A stretch of 64,000 bases of DNA from Rhynchopus euleeides (lineage: Eukaryota; Euglenozoa; Diplonemea; Diplonemida; Diplonemidae), in the NCBI GenBank assembly GCA_963210315.1, contig OY723320.1:1302001-1366000 (forward strand), read 5' to 3'. The notes beneath the pieces were generated by a model. It was not told the origin of the DNA, ran no database searches, and was given only the letters and a program-made list of their open reading frames with translations. The translations under genes and the position numbers were made by a program. Below are positions 29,967-43,500 of this stretch, piece by piece (positions within the stretch are counted from its first letter, which is position 1; every line of letters begins with the position of its first letter).

Positions 29967-31119
29967 ACCCCCCCCCCCCCCCCTAGGGACCGTCTTAAGG
30001 TACCGAAATCCGTCAAAATTACGACATTTTTCGACATAGGCAATTTTCCACCATAAACCCTCCAAAAATGCTGAAAAAGTGGCCAGACCACCCCAGAAAT
30101 CGCCCCTGGGTGTGGGACACCCACTTTGGTGCCCCGGAACGCGGCTGAAACGCTGTGTTGAAAAAAATGTCATGGTTTGGTACCGAACCCCTCCCCGGCT
30201 GAGTCTCCCGAGCACCCTGTCACCTGCGTCATCACCATCCCCCGTCATGTACCACGTTCTGCCGCCTCTGATGAGGCATCTGGGCACTACCGGGCCAAAA
30301 AAATGGCATTTCAGCGAGTGTTCTGTCAGGTTTCTGCCGATATCCTCAACAAGACCGGGGTGTGTCTGCGAATGCAAGGGCGTCGCTCGGGAGGCGTTAT
30401 TATGTGCCCTCCCCGAGGTGTCGGATGCATCGGGAACTTCATCAGGGGAAACGGCAACAGCGAAGTGGGTGTGGTTTATCAACTGTGTCACCCCGGCTCT
30501 ACGGCACTGCAGTGGCACTTCTCAGTGGCGATGATCCCCGTCCTCTGCACCATCACCCCCACTTACGCGCTTCATTGCAGCACTGAAAGAGCTAAAAGAG
30601 ATGCCGGACGACGGCCAGAATGCTGGGGAACTCAGCCGCAGATGGAAAGGAGAGGCCGGAGACGGTGCGCGAGTGGAGTTTGGGACTGGCGTCTTTGGAA
30701 AATATGCCGGTGTGGGTTACAAAGCCTTATTCGGTGTACAAACCGGCAGGCGCAGTGGTCGGTGGACGCTGCAGCAAGTGTTATCAGGAAATGCTGGCGA
30801 GAAGACGCTCCTTCCCAAGCTTGTCACACTCATTTGCTCCCAAATTGAACCGGAGACATCAGTGCCCACCCAAGACAAGAAAAGGCGGCATGTTGCGGGC
30901 AAGTTGGGCGGGACGGGCTCGGAAGGGTGGTTCGGATGAGGGGGCCGGAACCAAACCATGACACTTTTTTGAGCATGGTCACGGATTGGCTCAGAAGTGG
31001 CCAAATACCCCCAAAAACCACCCAGACCGCCCCCAAATACTCCCAGGGGCCGGGGTTTCAAGTTTACAGCCATTTTGTGCGTGTTCCTCGCCTATGTGAA
31101 AAATCCCGTAATTTTCCCC
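29967..31119. other. Intergenic with a short inverted repeat
   Basis: A C run plus CTAGGG follows the stop codon of the upstream gene. TGTCATGGTTTGGTACCGAA (about 30167) and its diverged inverse GGAACCAAACCATGACA (about 30946) bracket about 800 bp without a supportable gene. Diverged copies of AAGTGGCCA...CCACCC...CCCCTGGG flank them. Confidence 0.5.
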
Positions 31120-31140
31120 CCTTAACCCTTTAGACACCAA
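31120..31140 (+). repeat. Left copy of a 21-bp inverted repeat bounding the satellite block
   Basis: It contains CTTAACCCTTTAGACACCAA and is the perfect reverse complement of 56388-56408, 25.3 kb away. Confidence 0.7.
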
Positions 31141-31297
31141 CCACCCCGTACGGGGTGGGATAATATTCCTTGGGCACCTATGGGGTCGGATTGTGGAATT
31201 TTTCACCGATTTTTTTTATGGCGAAATCTTTCAGAGCAGCGGAATCAAATGCGACCAGTTTCGGCGAGAAAGATGGAGCAGAACTAGTTTTAGGTTT

Positions 31298-31451
31298 GGG
31301 GGTCTTCGCTGGTCGACAAACTTCGACAAACTTCGTCGTTCGTCACATAATTAGGAAAACGGGTGTTTCAGGGGGGTTTTCACCGAAGACGTCAGTGTTC
31401 TGACGACGACGACAGGGGTCTTCGACAAAAACTTCGTCAGCGAAGACCCCC
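31298..31451. mobile_element. Small foldback element left of the satellite (GGGGGTCTTCGCT ends)
   Basis: 154 bp with terminal inverted repeats GGGGGTCTTCGCT and AGCGAAGACCCCC. Inside it has GGTCGACAAACTTCGACAAA. The related 108-bp element at 56187-56294 has the same ends and the same first 40 bases. One lies on each side of the satellite block. Confidence 0.75.
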
Positions 31452-31587
31452 CCCCAAAAATGAATTAAAAACCGGTTTTTCGGGGATTCTCGTCGTTCGT
31501 CACCTGTCGACAAATTTCGACAACTTTCGACAATTTTCACCTAAACCGACGGAAAATGCACCAAAATGCACCACCCACAGCCTGGGT

Positions 31588-34500
31588 CGGCCCAGGGTCT
31601 GGACACCACTCCCGGGCTCGGCCCAGGGTCTGGACATCACTCCTGGGCTCGGCCCAGGGTCTGGACATCACTGCCTGGGTCGGCCCAGGGTCTGGACACC
31701 ACTCCTGGGCTCGGCCCAGGGTCTGGACATCACTCCTGGGCTCGGCCCAGGGTCTGGACATGACTGCCTGGGTCGGCCCAGGGTCTGGACACCACTCCTG
31801 GGCTCGGCCCAGGGTCTGGACATCACTCCTGGGCTCGGCCCAGGGTCTGGACATGACTGCCTGGGTCGGCCCAGGGTCTGGACACCACTCCTGGGTTCGG
31901 CCCAGGGTCTGGACATCACTCCTGGGCTCGGCCCAGGGTCTGGACACCACTCCTGGGCTCGGCCCAGGGTCTGGACATGACTGCCTGGGTCGGCCCAGGG
32001 TCTGGACACCACTCCTGGGCTCGGCCCAGGGTCTGGACATCACTCCTGGGCTCGGCCCAGGGTCTGGACACCACTCCCGGGCTCGGCCCAGGGTCTGGAC
32101 ATCACTCCTAGGCTCGGCCCAGGGTCTGGACATCACTCCTGGGCTCGGCCCAGGGTCTCGACACCACTCCTGGGCTCGGCCCAGGGTCTGGACATCACTC
32201 CCGGGCTCGGCCCAGGGTCTGGACATCACTCCTGGGCTCGGCCCAGGGTCTCGACACCACTCCTGGGCTCGGCCCAGGGTCTGGACATCACTCCTGGGCT
32301 CGGCCCAGGGTCTGGACACCACTCCCTGGCTCGGCCCAGGGTCTGGACATCACTCCTGGGCTCGGCCCAGGGTCTGGACACCACTCCCTGGCTCGGCCCA
32401 GGGTCTGGACACCACTCCCGGGCTCGGCCCAGGGTCTGGACATCACTCCTGGGCTCGGCCCAGGGTCTGGACATCACTGCCTGGGTCGGCCCAGGGTCTG
32501 GACATCACTCCTGGGCTCGGCCCAGGGTCTGGACACCACTCCTGGGCTCGGCCCAGGGTCTGGACATCACTCCTGGGCTCGGCCCAGGGTCTGGACATCA
32601 CTGCCTGGCTCGGCCCAGGGTCTCGACACCACTCCTGGGCTCGGCCCAGGGTCTGGACACCACTCCCGGGCTCGGCCCAGGGTCTGGACATCACTCCTGG
32701 GCTCGGCCCAGGGTCTGGACACCACTCCCTGGCTCGGCCCAGGGTCTGGACATCACTCCTGGGCTCGGCCCAGGGTCTGGACACCACTCCCGGGCTCGGC
32801 CCAGGGTCTGGACATCACTCCTGGGCTCGGCCCAGGGTCTGGACATCACTCCTGGGCTCGGCCCAGGGTCTCGACACCACTCCTGGGCTCGGCCCAGGGT
32901 CTGGACATCACTCCCGGGCTCGGCCCAGGGTCTGGACATCACTCCTGGGCTCGGCCCAGGGTCTCGACACCACTCCTGGGCTCGGCCCAGGGTCTGGACA
33001 TCACTCCCGGGCTCGGCCCAGGGTCTGGACATCACTCCTGGGCTCGGCCCAGGGTCTGGACATCACTCCCGGGCTCGGCCCAGGGTCTGGACATCACTCC
33101 TGGGCTCGGCCCAGGGTCTGGACACCACTCCTGGGCTCGGCCCAGGGTCTGGACATCACTCCTGGGCTCGGCCCAGGGTCTGGACATCACTGCCTGGCTC
33201 GGCCCAGGGTCTCGACACCACTCCTGGGCTCGGCCCAGGGTCTGGACACCACTCCCGGGCTCGGCCCAGGGTCTGGACATCACTCCTGGGCTCGGCCCAG
33301 GGTCTGGACACCACTCCCTGGCTCGGCCCAGGGTCTGGACATCACTCCTGGGCTCGGCCCAGGGTCTGGACACCACTCCCGGGCTCGGCCCAGGGTCTGG
33401 ACATCACTCCTGGGCTCGGCCCAGGGTCTGGACATCACTGCCTGGGTCGGCCCAGGGTCTGGACATCACTCCTGGGCTCGGCCCAGGGTCTGGACATCAC
33501 TCCTGGGCTCGGCCCAGGGTCTGGACACCACTCCTGGGCTCGGCCCAGGGTCTGGACATCACTCCTGGGCTCGGCCCAGGGTCTGGACATCACTCCTGGG
33601 CTCGGCCCAGGGTCTGGACACCACTCCCTGGCTCGGCCCAGGGTCTGGACACCACTCCCGGGCTCGGCCCAGGGTCTGGACATCACTCCTGGGCTCGGCC
33701 CAGGGTCTGGACATCACTGCCTGGGTCGGCCCAGGGTCTGGACATCACTCCTGGGCTCGGCCCAGGGTCTGGACACCACTCCTGGGCTCGGCCCAGGGTC
33801 TGGACATCACTCCTGGGCTCGGCCCAGGGTCTGGACATCACTGCCTGGCTCGGCCCAGGGTCTCGACACCACTCCTGGGCTCGGCCCAGGGTCTGGACAC
33901 CACTCCCGGGCTCGGCCCAGGGTCTGGACATCACTCCTGGGCTCGGCCCAGGGTCTGGACACCACTCCCTGGCTCGGCCCAGGGTCTGGACATCACTCCT
34001 GGGCTCGGCCCAGGGTCTGGACATCACTGCCTGGCTCGGCCCAGGGTCTCGACACCACTCCTGGGCTCGGCCCAGGGTCTGGACACCACTCCCGGGCTCG
34101 GCCCAGGGTCTGGACATCACTCCTGGGCTCGGCCCAGGGTCTGGACACCACTCCCGGGCTCGGCCCAGGGTCTGGACATCACTGCCTGGGTCGGCCCAGG
34201 GTCTGGACATCACTCCTGGGCTCGGCCCAGGGTCTGGACACCACTCCCTGGCTCGGCCCAGGGTCTGGACACCACTCCCGGGCTCGGCCCAGGGTCTGGA
34301 CATCACTCCTGGGCTCGGCCCAGGGTCTGGACATCACTGCCTGGGTCGGCCCAGGGTCTGGACATCACTCCTGGGCTCGGCCCAGGGTCTGGACACCACT
34401 CCTGGGCTCGGCCCAGGGTCTGGACATCACTCCTGGGCTCGGCCCAGGGTCTGGACATCACTGCCTGGCTCGGCCCAGGGTCTCGACACCACTCCTGGGC

Positions 34501-37500
34501 TCGGCCCAGGGTCTGGACACCACTCCCGGGCTCGGCCCAGGGTCTGGACATCACTCCTGGGCTCGGCCCAGGGTCTGGACACCACTCCCTGGCTCGGCCC
34601 AGGGTCTGGACATCACTCCTGGGCTCGGCCCAGGGTCTGGACACCACTCCCGGGCTCGGCCCAGGGTCTGGACATCACTCCTGGGCTCGGCCCAGGGTCT
34701 GGACATCACTGCCTGGCTCGGCCCAGGGTCTCGACACCACTCCTGGGCTCGGCCCAGGGTCTGGACACCACTCCCGGGCTCGGCCCAGGGTCTGGACATC
34801 ACTCCTGGGCTCGGCCCAGGGTCTGGACACCACTCCCTGGCTCGGCCCAGGGTCTGGACATCACTCCTGGGCTCGGCCCAGGGTCTGGACACCACTCCCG
34901 GGCTCGGCCCAGGGTCTGGACATCACTCCTGGGCTCGGCCCAGGGTCTGGACATCACTGCCTGGGTCGGCCCAGGGTCTGGACATCACTCCTGGGCTCGG
35001 CCCAGGGTCTGGACACCACTCCTGGGCTCGGCCCAGGGTCTGGACACCACTCCCGGGCTCGGCCCAGGGTCTGGACATCACTCCTAGGCTCGGCCCAGGG
35101 TCTGGACATCACTCCCGGGCTCGGCCCAGGGTCTGGACATCACTCCTGGGCTCGGCCCAGGGTCTGGACATCACTGCCTGGCTCGGCCCAGGGTCTCGAC
35201 ACCACTCCTGGGCTCGGCCCAGGGTCTGGACACCACTCCCGGGCTCGGCCCAGGGTCTGGACATCACTCCTGGGCTCGGCCCAGGGTCTGGACACCACTC
35301 CCTGGCTCGGCCCAGGGTCTGGACATCACTCCTGGGCTCGGCCCAGGGTCTGGACACCACTCCCTGGCTCGGCCCAGGGTCTGGACATCACTCCTGGGCT
35401 CGGCCCAGGGTCTGGACACCACTCCTGGGCTCGGCCCAGGGTCTGGACATCACTCCTGGGCTCGGCCCAGGGTCTGGACACCACTCCCGGGCTCGGCCCA
35501 GGGTCTGGACATCACTCCTGGGCTCGGCCCAGGGTCTGGACATCACTCCTGGGCTCGGCCCAGGGTCTGGACACCACTCCCGGGCTCGGCCCAGGGTCTG
35601 GACGTCACTCCTGGGCTCGGCCCAGGGTCTGGACACCACTCCCTGGCTCGGCCCAGGGTCTGGACACCACTCCCGGGCTCGGCCCAGGGTCTGGACATCA
35701 CTCCTGGGCTCGGCCCAGGGTCTGGACATCACTCCTGGGCTCGGCCCAGTGTCTGGACACCACTCCCTGGCTCGGCCCAGGGTCTGGACACCACTCCCTG
35801 GCTCGGCCCAGGGTCTGGACACCACTCCTGGGCTCGGCCCAGGGTCTGGACATCACTCCTGGGCTCGGCCCAGTGTCTGGACACCACTCCCTGGCTCGGC
35901 CCAGGGTCTGGACACCACTCCTGGGCTCGGCCCAGGGTCTGGACATCACTCCTGGGCTCGGCCCAGGGTCTGGACATCACTCCTGGGCTCGGCCCAGGGT
36001 CTGGACACCACTCCCGGGCTCGGCCCAGGGTCTGGACATCACTCCTGGGCTCGGCCCAGGGTCTGGACACCACTCCCTGGCTCGGCCCAGGGTCTGGACA
36101 TCACTCCTGGGCTCGGCCCAGGGTCTGGACACCACTCCCTGGCTCGGCCCAGGGTCTGGACATCACTCCTGGGCTCGGCCCAGGGTCTGGACACCACTCC
36201 CGGGCTCGGCCCAGGGTCTGGACATCACTCCTGGGCTCGGCCCAGGGTCTGGACACCACTCCCTGGCTCGGCCCAGGGTCTGGACATCACTGCCTGGCTC
36301 GGCCCAGGGTCTGGACACCACTCCTGGGCTCGGCCCAGGGTCTGGACATCACTCCTGGGCTCGGCCCAGTGTCTGGACACCACTCCCTGGCTCGGCCCAG
36401 GGTCTGGACACCACTCCCTGGCTCGGCCCAGGGTCTGGACATCACTGCCTGGCTCGGCCCAGGGTCTGGACACCACTCCCTGGCTCGGCCCAGGGTCTGG
36501 ACATCACTCCTGGGCTCGGCCCAGGGTCTGGACACCACTCCCGGGCTCGGCCCAGGGTCTGGACATCACTCCTGGGCTCGGCCCAGGGTCTGGACATCAC
36601 TGCCTGGCTCGGCCCAGGGTCTCGACACCACTCCTGGGCTCGGCCCAGGGTCTGGACACCACTCCCGGGCTCGGCCCAGGGTCTGGACATCACTCCTGGG
36701 CTCGGCCCAGGGTCTGGACACCACTCCCTGGCTCGGCCCAGGGTCTGGACATCACTCCTGGGCTCGGCCCAGGGTCTGGACACCACTCCCGGGCTCGGCC
36801 CAGGGTCTGGACATCACTCCTGGGCTCGGCCCAGGGTCTGGACATCACTGCCTGGGTCGGCCCAGGGTCTGGACATCACTCCTGGGCTCGGCCCAGGGTC
36901 TGGACACCACTCCTGGGCTCGGCCCAGGGTCTGGACACCACTCCCGGGCTCGGCCCAGGGTCTGGACATCACTCCTAGGCTCGGCCCAGGGTCTGGACAT
37001 CACTCCCGGGCTCGGCCCAGGGTCTGGACATCACTCCTGGGCTCGGCCCAGGGTCTGGACATCACTGCCTGGCTCGGCCCAGGGTCTCGACACCACTCCT
37101 GGGCTCGGCCCAGGGTCTGGACACCACTCCCGGGCTCGGCCCAGGGTCTGGACATCACTCCTGGGCTCGGCCCAGGGTCTGGACACCACTCCCTGGCTCG
37201 GCCCAGGGTCTGGACATCACTCCTGGGCTCGGCCCAGGGTCTGGACACCACTCCTGGGCTCGGCCCAGGGTCTGGACATCACTCCTGGGCTCGGCCCAGG
37301 GTCTGGACACCACTCCCGGGCTCGGCCCAGGGTCTGGACATCACTCCTGGGCTCGGCCCAGGGTCTGGACATCACTCCTGGGCTCGGCCCAGGGTCTGGA
37401 CACCACTCCCGGGCTCGGCCCAGGGTCTGGACGTCACTCCTGGGCTCGGCCCAGGGTCTGGACACCACTCCCTGGCTCGGCCCAGGGTCTGGACACCACT

Positions 37501-40500
37501 CCCGGGCTCGGCCCAGGGTCTGGACATCACTCCTGGGCTCGGCCCAGGGTCTGGACATCACTCCTGGGCTCGGCCCAGTGTCTGGACACCACTCCCTGGC
37601 TCGGCCCAGGGTCTGGACACCACTCCCTGGCTCGGCCCAGGGTCTGGACACCACTCCTGGGCTCGGCCCAGGGTCTGGACATCACTCCTGGGCTCGGCCC
37701 AGTGTCTGGACACCACTCCCTGGCTCGGCCCAGGGTCTGGACACCACTCCTGGGCTCGGCCCAGGGTCTGGACATCACTCCTGGGCTCGGCCCAGGGTCT
37801 GGACATCACTCCTGGGCTCGGCCCAGGGTCTGGACACCACTCCCGGGCTCGGCCCAGGGTCTGGACATCACTCCTGGGCTCGGCCCAGGGTCTGGACACC
37901 ACTCCCTGGCTCGGCCCAGGGTCTGGACATCACTCCTGGGCTCGGCCCAGGGTCTGGACACCACTCCCTGGCTCGGCCCAGGGTCTGGACATCACTCCTG
38001 GGCTCGGCCCAGGGTCTGGACACCACTCCCGGGCTCGGCCCAGGGTCTGGACATCACTCCTGGGCTCGGCCCAGGGTCTGGACACCACTCCCTGGCTCGG
38101 CCCAGGGTCTGGACATCACTGCCTGGCTCGGCCCAGGGTCTGGACACCACTCCTGGGCTCGGCCCAGGGTCTGGACATCACTCCTGGGCTCGGCCCAGTG
38201 TCTGGACACCACTCCCTGGCTCGGCCCAGGGTCTGGACACCACTCCCTGGCTCGGCCCAGGGTCTGGACATCACTGCCTGGCTCGGCCCAGGGTCTGGAC
38301 ACCACTCCTGGGCTCGGCCCAGGGTCTGGACACCACTCCCTGGCTCGGCCCAGGGTCTGGACATCACTCCTGGGCTCGGCCCAGGGTCTGGACACCACTC
38401 CCTGGCTCGGCCCAGGGTCTGGACATCACTCCTGGGCTCGGCCCAGGGTCTGGACACCACTCCTGGGCTCGGCCCAGGGTCTGGACATCACTCCTGGGCT
38501 CGGCCCAGGGTCTGGACACCACTCCCGGGCTCGGCCCAGGGTCTGGACATCACTCCTGGGCTCGGCCCAGGGTCTGGACATCACTCCTGGGCTCGGCCCA
38601 GGGTCTGGACACCACTCCCGGGCTCGGCCCAGGGTCTGGACATCACTCCTGGGCTCGGCCCAGGGTCTGGACACCACTCCCTGGCTCGGCCCAGGGTCTG
38701 GACACCACTCCTGGGCTCGGCCCAGGGTCTGGACATCACTCCTGGGCTCGGCCCAGGGTCTGGACACCACTCCCGGGCTCGGCCCAGGGTCTGGACATCA
38801 CTCCTGGGCTCGGCCCAGGGTCTGGACATCACTCCTGGGCTCGGCCCAGTGTCTGGACACCACTCCCTGGCTCGGCCCAGGGTCTGGACACCACTCCCTG
38901 GCTCGGCCCAGGGTCTGGACACCACTCCTGGGCTCGGCCCAGGGTCTGGACATCACTCCTGGGCTCGGCCCAGTGTCTGGACACCACTCCCTGGCTCGGC
39001 CCAGGGTCTGGACACCACTCCTGGGCTCGGCCCAGGGTCTGGACATCACTCCTGGGCTCGGCCCAGGGTCTGGACATCACTCCTGGGCTCGGCCCAGGGT
39101 CTGGACACCACTCCCGGGCTCGGCCCAGGGTCTGGACATCACTCCTGGGCTCGGCCCAGGGTCTGGACACCACTCCCTGGCTCGGCCCAGGGTCTGGACA
39201 TCACTCCTGGGCTCGGCCCAGGGTCTGGACACCACTCCCTGGCTCGGCCCAGGGTCTGGACATCACTCCTGGGCTCGGCCCAGGGTCTGGACACCACTCC
39301 CGGGCTCGGCCCAGGGTCTGGACATCACTCCTGGGCTCGGCCCAGGGTCTGGACACCACTCCCTGGCTCGGCCCAGGGTCTGGACATCACTGCCTGGCTC
39401 GGCCCAGGGTCTGGACACCACTCCAGGGCTCGGCCCAGGGTCTGGACACCACTCCCTGGCTCGGCCCAGGGTCTGGACACCACTCCCTGGCTCGGCCCAG
39501 GGTCTGGACACCACTCCCTGGCTCGGCCCAGGGTCTGGACATCACTGCCTGGCTCGGCCCAGGGTCTGGACACCACTCCCTGGCTCGGCCCAGGGTCTGG
39601 ACATCACTCCTGGGCTCGGCCCAGGGTCTGGACACCACTCCCTGGCTCGGCCCAGGGTCTGGACATCACTCCTGGGCTCGGCCCAGGGTCTGGACACCAC
39701 TCCCGGGCTCGGCCCAGGGTCTGGACATCACTCCTGGGCTCGGCCCAGGGTCTGGACACCACTCCCTGGCTCGGCCCAGGGTCTGGACATCACTGCCTGG
39801 CTCGGCCCAGGGTCTGGACACCACTCCTGGGCTCGGCCCAGGGTCTGGACATCACTCCTGGGCTCGGCCCAGTGTCTGGACACCACTCCCTGGCTCGGCC
39901 CAGGGTCTGGACACCACTCCCTGGCTCGGCCCAGGGTCTGGACATCACTGCCTGGCTCGGCCCAGGGTCTGGACACCACTCCTGGGCTCGGCCCAGGGTC
40001 TGGACACCACTCCCTGGCTCGGCCCAGGGTCTGGACATCACTCCTGGGCTCGGCCCAGGGTCTGGACACCACTCCCTGGCTCGGCCCAGGGTCTGGACAT
40101 CACTCCTGGGCTCGGCCCAGGGTCTGGACATCACTCCTGGGCTCGGCCCAGGGTCTGGACACCACTCCCGGGCTCGGCCCAGGGTCTGGACATCACTCCT
40201 GGGCTCGGCCCAGGGTCTGGACATCACTCCTGGGCTCGGCCCAGGGTCTGGACACCACTCCCGGGCTCGGCCCAGGGTCTGGACATCACTCCTGGGCTCG
40301 GCCCAGGGTCTGGACACCACTCCCTGGCTCGGCCCAGGGTCTGGACACCACTCCTGGGCTCGGCCCAGGGTCTGGACATCACTCCTGGGCTCGGCCCAGG
40401 GTCTGGACACCACTCCCGGGCTCGGCCCAGGGTCTGGACATCACTCCTGGGCTCGGCCCAGGGTCTGGACATCACTCCTGGGCTCGGCCCAGTGTCTGGA

Positions 40501-43500
40501 CACCACTCCCTGGCTCGGCCCAGGGTCTGGACACCACTCCCTGGCTCGGCCCAGGGTCTGGACACCACTCCTGGGCTCGGCCCAGGGTCTGGACATCACT
40601 CCTGGGCTCGGCCCAGTGTCTGGACACCACTCCCTGGCTCGGCCCAGGGTCTGGACACCACTCCTGGGCTCGGCCCAGGGTCTGGACATCACTCCTGGGC
40701 TCGGCCCAGGGTCTGGACATCACTCCTGGGCTCGGCCCAGGGTCTGGACACCACTCCCGGGCTCGGCCCAGGGTCTGGACATCACTCCTGGGCTCGGCCC
40801 AGGGTCTGGACACCACTCCCTGGCTCGGCCCAGGGTCTGGACATCACTCCTGGGCTCGGCCCAGGGTCTGGACACCACTCCCTGGCTCGGCCCAGGGTCT
40901 GGACATCACTCCTGGGCTCGGCCCAGGGTCTGGACACCACTCCCGGGCTCGGCCCAGGGTCTGGACATCACTCCTGGGCTCGGCCCAGGGTCTGGACACC
41001 ACTCCCTGGCTCGGCCCAGGGTCTGGACATCACTGCCTGGCTCGGCCCAGGGTCTGGACACCACTCCAGGGCTCGGCCCAGGGTCTGGACATCACTCCTG
41101 GGCTCGGCCCAGTGTCTGGACACCACTCCCTGGCTCGGCCCAGGGTCTGGACACCACTCCCTGGCTCGGCCCAGGGTCTGGACATCACTGCCTGGCTCGG
41201 CCCAGGGTCTGGACACCACTCCTGGGCTCGGCCCAGGGTCTGGACACCACTCCCGGGCTCGGCCCAGGGTCTGGACATCACTCCTGGGCTCGGCCCAGGG
41301 TCTGGACATCACTCCTGGGCTCGGCCCAGTGTCTGGACACCACTCCCTGGCTCGGCCCAGGGTCTGGACACCACTCCCTGGCTCGGCCCAGGGTCTGGAC
41401 ACCACTCCTGGGCTCGGCCCAGGGTCTGGACATCACTCCTGGGCTCGGCCCAGTGTCTGGACACCACTCCCTGGCTCGGCCCAGGGTCTGGACACCACTC
41501 CCTGGCTCGGCCCAGGGTCTGGACACCACTCCCGGGCTCGGCCCAGGGTCTGGACATCACTCCTGGGCTCGGCCCAGGGTCTGGACATCACTCCTGGGCT
41601 CGGCCCAGTGTCTGGACACCACTCCCTGGCTCGGCCCAGGGTCTGGACACCACTCCTGGGCTCGGCCCAGGGTCTGGACATCACTCCTGGGCTCGGCCCA
41701 GTGTCTGGACACCACTCCCTGGCTCGGCCCAGGGTCTGGACACCACTCCTGGGCTCGGCCCAGGGTCTGGACATCACTCCTGGGCTCGGCCCAGGGTCTG
41801 GACATCACTCCTGGGCTCGGCCCAGGGTCTGGACACCACTCCCGGGCTCGGCCCAGGGTCTGGACATCACTCCTGGGCTCGGCCCAGGGTCTGGACACCA
41901 CTCCCTGGCTCGGCCCAGGGTCTGGACATCACTCCTGGGCTCGGCCCAGGGTCTGGACACCACTCCCTGGCTCGGCCCAGGGTCTGGACATCACTCCTGG
42001 GCTCGGCCCAGGGTCTGGACACCACTCCCGGGCTCGGCCCAGGGTCTGGACATCACTCCTGGGCTCGGCCCAGGGTCTGGACACCACTCCCTGGCTCGGC
42101 CCAGGGTCTGGACATCACTGCCTGGCTCGGCCCAGGGTCTGGACACCACTCCAGGGCTCGGCCCAGGGTCTGGACATCACTCCTGGGCTCGGCCCAGTGT
42201 CTGGACACCACTCCCTGGCTCGGCCCAGGGTCTGGACACCACTCCCTGGCTCGGCCCAGGGTCTGGACATCACTGCCTGGCTCGGCCCAGGGTCTGGACA
42301 CCACTCCTGGGCTCGGCCCAGGGTCTGGACACCACTCCCGGGCTCGGCCCAGGGTCTGGACATCACTCCTGGGCTCGGCCCAGGGTCTGGACATCACTCC
42401 TGGGCTCGGCCCAGTGTCTGGACACCACTCCCTGGCTCGGCCCAGGGTCTGGACACCACTCCCTGGCTCGGCCCAGGGTCTGGACACCACTCCTGGGCTC
42501 GGCCCAGGGTCTGGACATCACTCCTGGGCTCGGCCCAGTGTCTGGACACCACTCCCTGGCTCGGCCCAGGGTCTGGACACCACTCCTGGGCTCGGCCCAG
42601 GGTCTGGACATCACTCCTGGGCTCGGCCCAGGGTCTGGACATCACTCCTGGGCTCGGCCCAGGGTCTGGACACCACTCCCGGGCTCGGCCCAGGGTCTGG
42701 ACATCACTCCTGGGCTCGGCCCAGGGTCTGGACACCACTCCCTGGCTCGGCCCAGGGTCTGGACATCACTCCTGGGCTCGGCCCAGGGTCTGGACACCAC
42801 TCCCTGGCTCGGCCCAGGGTCTGGACATCACTCCTGGGCTCGGCCCAGGGTCTGGACACCACTCCCGGGCTCGGCCCAGGGTCTGGACATCACTCCTGGG
42901 CTCGGCCCAGGGTCTGGACACCACTCCCTGGCTCGGCCCAGGGTCTGGACATCACTGCCTGGCTCGGCCCAGGGTCTGGACACCACTCCAGGGCTCGGCC
43001 CAGGGTCTGGACACCACTCCCTGGCTCGGCCCAGGGTCTGGACACCACTCCCTGGCTCGGCCCAGGGTCTGGACACCACTCCCTGGCTCGGCCCAGGGTC
43101 TGGACATCACTGCCTGGCTCGGCCCAGGGTCTGGACACCACTCCCTGGCTCGGCCCAGGGTCTGGACATCACTCCTGGGCTCGGCCCAGGGTCTGGACAC
43201 CACTCCCTGGCTCGGCCCAGGGTCTGGACATCACTCCTGGGCTCGGCCCAGGGTCTGGACACCACTCCCGGGCTCGGCCCAGGGTCTGGACATCACTCCT
43301 GGGCTCGGCCCAGGGTCTGGACACCACTCCCTGGCTCGGCCCAGGGTCTGGACATCACTGCCTGGCTCGGCCCAGGGTCTGGACACCACTCCTGGGCTCG
43401 GCCCAGGGTCTGGACATCACTCCTGGGCTCGGCCCAGTGTCTGGACACCACTCCCTGGCTCGGCCCAGGGTCTGGACACCACTCCCTGGCTCGGCCCAGG

